The notes under the pieces: generated by a model
What the model was told of the DNA's origin: nothing
Seen by the model: the letters and a program-made list of their open reading frames with translations, nothing else
The model's database searches: none
In this document: piece after piece, positions 16,601 through 21,789 of the stretch
Position numbering within the stretch: position 1 is the stretch's first letter
How the letters are laid out: every line of letters starts with the position of its first letter
Source: a virus
Virus record (IMG/VR): IMGVR_UViG_3300032462_000108
Location: 1 to 21,789 of that record
Reading direction: 5' to 3' (one strand)
Length of the DNA: 21,789 nucleotides
Translations under genes and position numbers: made by a program

Positions 16601-19600
16601 ATAAACAAGATTTAACAATTCTCGATTCAACAAATTTACCAAGATTTAAAAATGGTATTGTTGTTGATGGGTTTAAAGGACATTCTGTTGCTGATGTATC
16701 AAGTGCTGAATATATAGCCTCTATTGACCCTACACGAGAAGAATTAAGACCGTCATTTAACATTTCATCGTATGGATTAACATTTGATTCTGCTAATTCT
16801 GCAAACTTCACACAAGATGGTCCTTTTGTTACACTCTCATCAACATCTACATCTTTTGTTGAACAAGATTTAGCATCTAAAACCATGAACATTAACCCAT
16901 TTAATGTGGTTAATTATCTTGGTAAAATTAAATTAAATCCACCATCTGATATTTGGGTTGATACCACCAAAAAACCAGATGTATTAGTTAATATAGGTGG
17001 TGATAGAGATGCTTGGGACATTCTTTTACAAAACCAAGATATTGACCCATTTAAAGTTGAGTGGGGTAATTGGGAAACATTTTGGACAGGAACATCAACC
17101 TCGACTAGTGAAACTACAAGAGCTAACGCTTGGATTGGTGGTCGAAGAAATGGCCGAGGTAATATAAGAGTGTCGGACGCTGGGTCAATAACAACAACTA
17201 CAACCGTGGACCAATCACAAACTAGAACCGGTATTACAACTCAAGTTGCAGCTGAATCAATTACACAATCAATTGGTGACCGTATTATTGATGTATCAGT
17301 AATACCTTATATGAGAAACCTAAGTGTTCTCTTTACCGCTACTGATTTTAAACCAGATACAGTTTTATATCCTTTCTTTGATAATATAACACAAGAAAGT
17401 TATGTATCAAGAGCAAATAAATTCGTATTAGGCTCAAGTGATTTAGGATATAGAACTGCAACAGCTAATACAGAAGGCGTCAACATCTTTAATAACGGCA
17501 CATCAGCGGTAATTGGAACTGGAATAGCCGTATTAACATCGAATACAGAAGTGTTTGTTGCTAACATTTCATCTTCTGTACAATTAAATGTTGCAAGTGC
17601 AAACTTAATTGGACAAGTTTCTGGCACAACAATTCCAATAACAGAATATCATCACTATTCAGCTTCTCCTATTTCAGCTACAACTAATACAATAGTATTG
17701 AGACAAGATGCTACAGGAGCAACGAATGAAATTTTGTATGCTAATGTGGCAAATAGTACTGCCATCTCTATTACAAGTGGTACAGGTGCAGGACAAACAA
17801 GAACAATGTCTACATATGTAGCTGCTACAAGAACTGCTACTGTATCTGTAAATTGGACAACAACTCCAGATACAACTTCGGTATATTCAATTGGTAATTT
17901 AACAACTACTCGTGCAGGAGATGTCGCTGGCATTTATAGTATTCCAAAAGGAACATTTAGAACCGGTGAAAAATTATTTCGATTAATTGATGTTGCTTCT
18001 GGAGATGTTCCAAGTTCATCAACAAACGGTGACGCCTCATTCTTTGCACAAGGATTATTACAAACACAAGAAGAATTGATTGTGTCAACCATACAACCAA
18101 CCATTCAAAGAACTTCAGTAAAAGATTCTCGTGTGACATCAACATCATCGTCTGTTTCAGAACCGGTTGCTGGTTGGTGGGACCCATTAGCACAAACATT
18201 CTTAATAGCACCAGCACAACATCCTCAAGGTATATTCCTTGACCGTGTTCGTGTTTGCTTTAAATCAAAAGATACAACTGTTCCAGTTACATTACAATTA
18301 AGACCTACTGTAAACGGATATCCATCATCAACAGTGATATATCCATATGGTTCAGTTACACTTACGCCAGATAAAATAAATGTTTCCGATTCACCGGATT
18401 TTGATGATGCAACCAAATATACAGACTTTGTATTTGATACACCAATTTACATATTACCAGGTGAACACGCTTTCGTATTAGTTTCTAATTGTAATAGTTA
18501 TGAAACATATGTTGCTGAAACTGGTAAATTAGATATAGCTTCTGGATTACAAATTTCAGAACAACCTTATGGTGGTTCATTCTTTATGTCACAAAATGGT
18601 TCAACATGGACTGCTGACCAAAACCTTGATATATCATTTAGATTATTTCGCAAAACATTTAGTGGTTCAGCAACTTGCCAATTTACAGTTAATGCACCTA
18701 GTTCAAATGTAAATTATGATTTAGTTAATTTTGTTACATCACATGTTTCAATGGCAAACACTTCTATTAGTTACTCTTTCTTATCAGAGAAATCATCAGG
18801 GGGGCAGACCGGTTATCTTCCAGTCACAACATTAAGTGATTATCCAATGACAGATGGTAACGGACGCCGTGTATTGAATCCTACAACAGGCAATACAACC
18901 TTATCGCTTAAGGCTACAATGTCAACACTTAATTCAGAGGTATCTCCATTTTTAGATACAACACGATTTGGTGGAATATTTGTTGAAAATACAATTAATA
19001 ATTTACCATTGAAATCAGAAGACTTTGTTATTGCAGTTCAAGGCACAGGATATTCTACAATACCAACAGTAGAAATTACTGGTGGCGGAGGCTCAGGAGC
19101 AGTTGCAACTGCTGTACTTACATCAACAACTGTTACTGGAATTACAATAACAAATGGTGGAGCAGGATATACAACATCTCCAACTATAGCAATTACTGGA
19201 GGTAGTGGTTCAGGTGCCAGTGTAACATATAATGGTGAAGATAAGAAATCTGGTGGTAATTCAAAAGTTAGATACATGACAAGACGAGTAACACTTGCTG
19301 ATGGTTTTGATTCTGGAGATTTAAGAGTTTATCTCACAGGTTATAAACCTAGTGGTTCAAATATTCATGTGTATTACAAAGTGCTGTCTGCTTCCGATTC
19401 AGATACTTTTGATGATAAAAATTATGTTCTTATGACTGAATTGGGTAATCCAAATTTCGTATCAGCAAATAATAGAGATTTTAGAGAATTATCATTTGCA
19501 CCAGGTACTGATAGAACATCAGAAAATAGTGTCACTTATACGACAGGCGGAACAACTTATAATTCATTTAGAACATTTGCGATTAAGGTTGTAATGCAAG

Positions 19601-19668
19601 GTGATGATACCGTTGATGTTCCTAAACTGAGAGATTTAAGAGTAATCGCATTACCGGCAGAGGCATAA
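13684..19668 (+). CDS. Giant DUF4815-family baseplate/tail structural protein
   Basis: A 1994-residue virion protein. The N-terminus (Y-Y-D-D-F-S-E-D-K-K-F, then F-K-P-G-Y-A-V-Q-A-R-E-L-T-Q-x-Q, then Q-I-E-R-F-G) is the DUF4815 signature. Further landmarks are a D-T-R-I-N-N-L-E-Y-Y-T-S-L-S segment (near residue 955), a tryptophan-rich W-G-N-W-E-T-F-W block (about 1125), G-D-R-I-I-D-V-S-V-I-P-Y (from 1198), and W-W-D-P-L-A-Q-T-F (1498-1506), all recurrent in marine phage relatives. A beta module occurs twice (464-516 and 1342-1404), and a G-x-G-Y repeat pair lies near the C-terminus (about 1784-1852). Its position after gp8 matches T4 genes 9-12, so it may be the peripheral baseplate/fibre-attachment protein replacing several of them; that is inference. 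An AGAGGAAA ribosome site precedes the ATG at 13684. Confidence 0.82.
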   Translation: MTINTNFNVSPYYDDFSEDKKFLRMLFKPGYAVQARELTQSQTILQKQIERFGNHIFENGSVVSGGTTYLQDVTYLKLDSDYAGTAVTANNFIGATIVDSISLPTKRAEVIKVYDADAGTGDPKTLLVKQIYGTAFAAADTILTYEASFTAANVATSGVGTGQIFSVNEGFYYYDGFFIKNSAQTIATSKYSSSTANARIGFIISESVVTSSSDTSLLDPAQNASNYQAPGSDRFKIDLTLTTRALTSTDVTQFIELARVENGVLTRAYTTPIYSVLEDTLARRTFDESGNYTVRPFKLSLETNSANTANLDITLSPGKAYVFGYEYESIAPITLTIDKPRNKEAVQNKKLTGDYGNFVYTTNHVGTQAINDLSTIDLHCVNSASINVVSSATISNTKIGTARVISLSYDTASNTSNSSTYAYKSFLFDVSVNNSVTGNVTSAASTTITIGNTGAGQIFSGITDAYNGTTLSITTGPGSTESPKRITAFNATTQTLTISEAFITTPTTASQFSIDFGISEMESLATFSGTTVVNKSDVEIRSKDLASTYNDTFITDSEYQSPIISLGERFIADGTIADFSYSYKRLYTGQSFTANVSPALSVGSGETIASATTSSTKLANYQVVVTSAGSSSYSVGEVISVDKITTVDAGTRKITVDGAANMTANVTATIDFTLVSGSPAKTKTLVSAAAAVQTTGGEIISTGNIVYASSGQTTIAAAQVVKTPDTAQTLYVSDIDALVSVYDFDGNAVSNSPSDYTDITTRYTLDKGQKDSFYDHGNIKLKPGQIAPNGPLVVRYNHYSSSGAGFFTVDSYPTYGTIPTFTSPTSGRAYEPRDSIDFRPVRKDATAAIGETVVFDVDSSTTGPKVVENGSSIILDFSYYLPRIDIVVLNKNRTFDIVKGEPSINPVRPRNIDDAMNLYILSEPAYLADTSDTQVEYVNNRRYTMRDIGNLDTRINNLEYYTSLSLLEQDAINKQDLTILDSTNLPRFKNGIVVDGFKGHSVADVSSAEYIASIDPTREELRPSFNISSYGLTFDSANSANFTQDGPFVTLSSTSTSFVEQDLASKTMNINPFNVVNYLGKIKLNPPSDIWVDTTKKPDVLVNIGGDRDAWDILLQNQDIDPFKVEWGNWETFWTGTSTSTSETTRANAWIGGRRNGRGNIRVSDAGSITTTTTVDQSQTRTGITTQVAAESITQSIGDRIIDVSVIPYMRNLSVLFTATDFKPDTVLYPFFDNITQESYVSRANKFVLGSSDLGYRTATANTEGVNIFNNGTSAVIGTGIAVLTSNTEVFVANISSSVQLNVASANLIGQVSGTTIPITEYHHYSASPISATTNTIVLRQDATGATNEILYANVANSTAISITSGTGAGQTRTMSTYVAATRTATVSVNWTTTPDTTSVYSIGNLTTTRAGDVAGIYSIPKGTFRTGEKLFRLIDVASGDVPSSSTNGDASFFAQGLLQTQEELIVSTIQPTIQRTSVKDSRVTSTSSSVSEPVAGWWDPLAQTFLIAPAQHPQGIFLDRVRVCFKSKDTTVPVTLQLRPTVNGYPSSTVIYPYGSVTLTPDKINVSDSPDFDDATKYTDFVFDTPIYILPGEHAFVLVSNCNSYETYVAETGKLDIASGLQISEQPYGGSFFMSQNGSTWTADQNLDISFRLFRKTFSGSATCQFTVNAPSSNVNYDLVNFVTSHVSMANTSISYSFLSEKSSGGQTGYLPVTTLSDYPMTDGNGRRVLNPTTGNTTLSLKATMSTLNSEVSPFLDTTRFGGIFVENTINNLPLKSEDFVIAVQGTGYSTIPTVEITGGGGSGAVATAVLTSTTVTGITITNGGAGYTTSPTIAITGGSGSGASVTYNGEDKKSGGNSKVRYMTRRVTLADGFDSGDLRVYLTGYKPSGSNIHVYYKVLSASDSDTFDDKNYVLMTELGNPNFVSANNRDFRELSFAPGTDRTSENSVTYTTGGTTYNSFRTFAIKVVMQGDDTVDVPKLRDLRVIALPAEA
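15073..15231 (+). repeat. Third beta module, copy A, in the DUF4815 gene
   Basis: Encodes residues about 464-516: a strand L-S-I-T-T-G-P-G, then R-I-T-A-F-N-A-T-T-Q-T-L-T-I, then T-T-P-T-T-A-S-Q-F-S-I. The same order recurs at 17707-17895. Confidence 0.6.
17707..17895 (+). repeat. Third beta module, copy B, in the DUF4815 gene
   Basis: Encodes residues about 1342-1404: I-S-I-T-S-G-T-G-A-G-Q, then T-Y-V-A-A-T-R-T-A-T-V, then W-T-T-T-P-D-T-T-S-V-Y-S-I. It matches copy A in motif order and spacing, with diverged residues. Confidence 0.6.
19033..19240 (+). repeat. G-x-G-Y repeat pair near the C-terminus of the DUF4815 gene
   Basis: Two tandem copies, the first from V-Q-G-T-G-Y (Y1790) and the second from N-G-G-A-G-Y, each with P-T-x-x-I-T-G-G-x-G-S-G-A. 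They are the clearest examples in the window and closely match the gp6 copies. Glycine codons in this stretch vary, so the copies are old or under protein-level selection. Confidence 0.75.
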
Positions 19669-19669
19669 T

Positions 19670-19897
19670 ATGGCATATGTAAAAATTAAAGATAAGAATT
19701 TAATTAGAGATACTTACTCCAAAGCTGTCCTAAATACAGATAGAGCTGGACTAGAACAATATCATGCACAACGCCATATTGCTAGACAATCGCAACAAGA
19801 TAAATTAGAAACTAAAACAAGAATAATTCAACTAGAAAAAGACATGACTGATATTAAAGATTTACTTAAACAGATTGCAATGGCGAGGAAACCATAA
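19670..19897 (+). CDS. Small coiled-coil protein of unknown function
   Basis: A 75-residue basic protein. Residues about 33-70 are predicted helical with heptad-like spacing (L-E-T-K-T-R-I-I-Q-L-E-K-D-M, then I-K-D-L-L-K-Q-I), suggesting a coiled-coil oligomer. The start codon is one base after the DUF4815 stop, and its stop overlaps the next ATG as TAATG, so translation is coupled on both sides. I recall small proteins of this kind beside DUF4815 genes in marine T4-like phages, without a known job. A short trimeric or dimeric coiled coil could act as an adaptor or chaperone (compare T4 gp57A, a small coiled-coil fibre chaperone), but no specific similarity supports this. Confidence 0.75.
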   Translation: MAYVKIKDKNLIRDTYSKAVLNTDRAGLEQYHAQRHIARQSQQDKLETKTRIIQLEKDMTDIKDLLKQIAMARKP

Positions 19898-20496
19898 TGG
19901 CTATACAATATATTAATAATGCCAATACTTTCCAACAATGGTTGGTCGCAACTCAATCTTTAATCACTGTAGCTAACAATCTAACCGATGGCGGTAACAC
20001 ATTAACTTTCATGGCAAATACAAATTTTGCCGTAGCAAATAATGTAACCATTGGCGGTGATTTAACAGTATCAGGAAATATAACGTTAGATGAAGTGGGT
20101 TTTGATAATCTAACGGTAGCTGGCGATACACTCATGGCCGGAACATTAAATGTAACTGGAGTTACCGCTTTAAATGTAACAACTGCCACATCAGCAACAG
20201 TTTCTGGTAACACCATTGTGGGCGGAACATTAAATGTAACTGGAGTTACCGCTTTAAATGTAACAACTGCCACATCAGCAACAGTTTCTGGTAACACCAT
20301 TGTGGGCGGAACATTAAATGTAACTGGAAATACAGCATTAAATGTAATGTCAGCAACATCAGCAACATTAACAACGGCAGAAATTCCAACATTAACAGGT
20401 GTTAATACATTCACTGGAACTGCTAATACTAACATATATAATGCTATTTCAATCGTTGATGGAAATTCACTAGCTTTTGCAATTGCATTAGGTTAA
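19897..20496 (+). CDS. Repeat-built fibre-like virion protein
   Basis: A 199-residue protein of Ala, Thr, Val, Asn and Gly. The N-terminus (M-A-I-Q-Y-I-N-N-A-N-T-F-x-Q-W, residues 1-15) resembles the attachment end of marine T4-like tail fibre or whisker proteins. From about residue 50 it consists of short beta repeats (V-A-N-N-V-T-I-G-G-D-L-T-V-S-G-N-I, and so on), typical of trimeric beta-helical shafts in which each turn presents V-x-G-N-x. Residues about 82-137 are two identical 28-residue units encoded by a perfect 84-bp tandem repeat, with a diverged third. The C-terminal 40 residues leave the pattern and may form a cap. Likely host contact or a short fibre; no enzymatic domain or receptor-binding fold is recognisable. 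A late promoter follows its stop. Confidence 0.75.
   Translation: MAIQYINNANTFQQWLVATQSLITVANNLTDGGNTLTFMANTNFAVANNVTIGGDLTVSGNITLDEVGFDNLTVAGDTLMAGTLNVTGVTALNVTTATSATVSGNTIVGGTLNVTGVTALNVTTATSATVSGNTIVGGTLNVTGNTALNVMSATSATLTTAEIPTLTGVNTFTGTANTNIYNAISIVDGNSLAFAIALG
20141..20308 (+). repeat. Perfect 84-bp tandem repeat, two copies plus a diverged third
   Basis: Bases 20141-20224 and 20225-20308 are identical across all 84 positions as I read them, including silent sites. A third copy from 20309 keeps the first 20 bases (to about 20328), then drifts to about 20370. Each unit encodes 28 residues, so changes in copy number stay in frame. Confidence 0.92.
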
Positions 20497-20499
20497 GTG

Positions 20500-20507
20500 T
20501 ATAAATA
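20500..20507 (+). promoter_or_regulatory. Late promoter octamer TATAAATA before the 108-residue virion gene
   Basis: An exact TATAAATA lies in the 38-base intergenic gap after the fibre-like gene. A start near 20513 would give a leader of about 22 bases that includes an AAGGAA Shine-Dalgarno (about 20519-20524) before the ATG at 20535. This is the best-formed late promoter in the window. Confidence 0.65.
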
Positions 20508-20534
20508 GAGCATAATTTAAGGAAATAAAATAAA

Positions 20535-20861
20535 ATGGCTAACACGTTTAAATCAAATTTATCAGCAGATATACCTATATCAGGCACAAATGTATATACT
20601 TGTCCATCGGCAACTCAAACCACTTTGATTGGTTTAACACTATCAAATAAGACTGCAGGAACTGTTACAGCAAGTGTGTTCTTAACTAGAAGTGCTACTG
20701 ACTATTCATTAGTTACTGATGCGCCGATTCATACCGGTTCAACATTAGTTCCAGTTGGTGGTGACCAAAAAGTAGTTTTACAGGCGGCTGATGTTTTAAA
20801 AGTAACATGTAGTGCGAATACCTCAATCGATGTCATCGCTTCATTATTAGAAATTGCATAG
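20535..20861 (+). CDS. Small virion structural protein of a marine phage family
   Basis: A 108-residue beta-rich protein. Its style is one I recall as widespread in marine phages: N-L-S-A-D-I near the N-terminus, a V-Y-T-C-P strand, T-L-I-G-L-T-L-S-N-K-T, D-A-P-I-H-T-G-S-T-L-V, the central G-G-D-Q-K-V-V-L-Q-A-A-D-V-L-K-V, and a closing S-L-L-E-I-A. These proteins usually sit among tail fibre genes and are annotated only as structural; the fold looks like a small beta sandwich and a decoration or fibre-connector role is a guess. It has its own late promoter and a good ribosome site, so it may be made in more copies than its neighbours. The TAG stop lies 9 bases before the next GTG start and overlaps that gene's Shine-Dalgarno. 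Confidence 0.75.
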   Translation: MANTFKSNLSADIPISGTNVYTCPSATQTTLIGLTLSNKTAGTVTASVFLTRSATDYSLVTDAPIHTGSTLVPVGGDQKVVLQAADVLKVTCSANTSIDVIASLLEIA

Positions 20862-20864
20862 GAG
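20860..20864 (+). promoter_or_regulatory. Shine-Dalgarno AGGAG that decides the GTG start of the tail fibre gene
   Basis: AGGAG overlaps the TAG stop of the preceding gene and lies 6 bases before GTG 20871. No ATG is available in frame within a sensible distance, so this site fixes the non-ATG start. Confidence 0.7.
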
Positions 20865-20870
20865 TAATTT

Positions 20871-21789
20871 GTGTCATACTTAGGCCAATCAGTACCATAC
20901 TACGACCCGACCAACGCCCCTGTTCCCCAGTTAGATGCTGAGAGATTCAATGGTGATGCTGCAACAGTGGCATTCACAATGGCAAGGCAGGTCACCACTA
21001 ACACTGATGTAGAAGTTTTTGTTGATAATGTTCAACAAGAACCAGTAGTTGCTTATTCAGTTGCCAATAAAACTCTGACATTTACGGAGGCTCCTCCAAC
21101 AGGAACAAATAATGTTTATATTGTATATCGTAATTCATATGGTCTACAAAACTTTGCAACTATAGCTGATGGGTCAATTACATATGCTAAGTTAGCAAAC
21201 AACATTAAACAATTTCTAACTGAAACATTTACCGGCGATGGTGCTGATGCAACAGTTACTTTGACAGATACCCCTGCTAACGCAAACTCATTATTAGTCT
21301 CAATAGACGGAGTTATTCAAACTGCAACAACAAATTTCACATTAGCCACAAACGTAATCACATTCACATCTACTCCTGCTTTAGCGGCAGCTATAGTAGT
21401 TAAACATCTAGGTTTCAGAACAGATGTAGCAACAACTGCTCTGGCAGCTGGTGTAGTGACTACGGTTGCTCTTGCAGACAATTCTGTAACCGCAGCTAAG
21501 ATTGCACCCGGTACAATTATAGATACTGACATAGCTGATGATGCTGTCACAACTCCTAAAATATTAAATGCTAATGTCACAACAGCTAAGATATTAGATG
21601 CTAATGTAACCACAGCTAAACTTGCAGATGACTCTGTTAATGCGTCTAAATTAAATGTAACAGGAAATGGAACATCAGGTCAGGCTTTAACATCTGATGC
21701 TGATGGGTCAATGACATGGGCAACAGTACTTACTCCAACTGGTGTAGAAACACTTACAAACAAAACTTTAACTTCACCAAAAATAAATG
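20871..21789 (+). CDS. Tail fibre protein, N-terminal part (runs off the right edge)
   Basis: An open frame from a GTG at 20871 to the window end (306 codons). The GTG is chosen because AGGAG at 20860-20864 is correctly spaced 6 bases before it, and the first in-frame ATG is some 35 codons in, inside a domain. After a leader (V-P-Y-Y-D-P), two related beta domains follow: about residues 25-91 (F-N-G-D-G, D-V-E-V-F-V-D-N-V-Q-Q-E) and 118-182 (F-T-G-D-G, S-L-L-V-S-I-D-G-V-I-Q), each with a strand order ending F-T-x-A/T-P-x. Residues about 185-262 carry a run of short A-K-L/I-type turns (A-D-N-S-V-T-A-A-K-I, A-N-V-T-T-A-K-I), and near 290 comes the E-T-L-T-N-K-T-L-T-S-P-K motif common in fibre shafts. 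The receptor-binding C-terminus is not in the window. Confidence 0.82.
   Translation, partial: MSYLGQSVPYYDPTNAPVPQLDAERFNGDAATVAFTMARQVTTNTDVEVFVDNVQQEPVVAYSVANKTLTFTEAPPTGTNNVYIVYRNSYGLQNFATIADGSITYAKLANNIKQFLTETFTGDGADATVTLTDTPANANSLLVSIDGVIQTATTNFTLATNVITFTSTPALAAAIVVKHLGFRTDVATTALAAGVVTTVALADNSVTAAKIAPGTIIDTDIADDAVTTPKILNANVTTAKILDANVTTAKLADDSVNASKLNVTGNGTSGQALTSDADGSMTWATVLTPTGVETLTNKTLTSPKIN

Noticed and set aside
9040-19240. Diversity-generating retroelement variable regions as the explanation for the repeated glycine-rich modules
   Set aside because: No reverse transcriptase gene or template repeat is visible in the window, and differences between copies are not limited to adenine positions.
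20141-20370. CRISPR-like array from the regular 84-bp repeats
   Set aside because: Units are contiguous without spacers, are in frame and encode a beta-repeat protein.
19953-20435. A 160-codon open frame on the minus strand inside the fibre-like gene
   Set aside because: It is the mirror of the low-complexity repeat: the same 28-residue periodicity appears in it, it has no ribosome site, and the plus-strand product has a sensible N-terminus and coupled start.
1-21789. tRNA genes, riboswitches, attachment sites, insertion sequences and rho-independent terminators
   Set aside because: I saw no cloverleaf, terminal inverted repeats, transposase or GC stem followed by a T-run in the short gaps; GC-rich dyads such as the one near 10435 lie inside genes.

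Overview
The window is a virion-assembly segment of a T4-like contractile-tailed phage (myovirus). It is AT-rich, about one third G+C by eye, and almost wholly coding. It carries no bacterial housekeeping gene, tRNA, integrase or insertion sequence. Gene content and order (head completion gp4; tube cap gp48; gp53; a gp27-like hub; a gp5 spike without lysozyme; PAAR; gp25; gp6; a gp7-position protein; gp8; a DUF4815 giant protein; fibre genes) resemble marine T4-like phages of cyanobacteria or SAR11 more than enteric T4. That host guess is inference from protein style and base composition; no host marker is present.

Left arm, minus strand (1-1682): gp4-like head completion protein, a 192-residue conserved protein that may be the gp2-type DNA end protector, and the N-terminal 220 residues of a tail-tube-fold protein (gp54-like tube initiator). 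A 17-bp near-palindrome at 1680-1696 reads as a T4-type late promoter octamer on both strands and separates this arm from the right arm.

Right arm, plus strand (1725-end): tube cap gp48, wedge gp53, hub gp27-like and spike gp5-like; then two unrecognised small proteins, the PAAR spike tip, wedge gp25, gp6, a gp7-position wedge protein and gp8. After these come a 1994-residue DUF4815 structural protein, a 75-residue coiled-coil protein, a repeat-built fibre-like protein, a 108-residue virion protein and the start of a tail fibre that runs off the right edge. Genes are packed tightly: TAATG or ATGA overlaps, or gaps of a few bases. The longest gap is about 40 bases, so there is no gene-free stretch to describe.

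Together these genes build the baseplate: gp27/gp5/PAAR form the central hub and puncturing spike, gp53/25/6/7/8 form the wedges, gp48 and gp54 start the tail tube, and the distal genes supply peripheral and host-recognition parts. The most notable non-textbook features are: (i) one glycine-rich beta repeat (core G-x-G-Y) present in four unrelated baseplate proteins, in gp8 itself split by a second module; (ii) further duplicated modules in the gp7-position protein and the DUF4815 protein; (iii) TATAAATA/CATAAATA late-promoter octamers sitting 4-7 bases before start codons that lack a Shine-Dalgarno, suggesting leaderless late transcripts; and (iv) the bidirectional late promoter.
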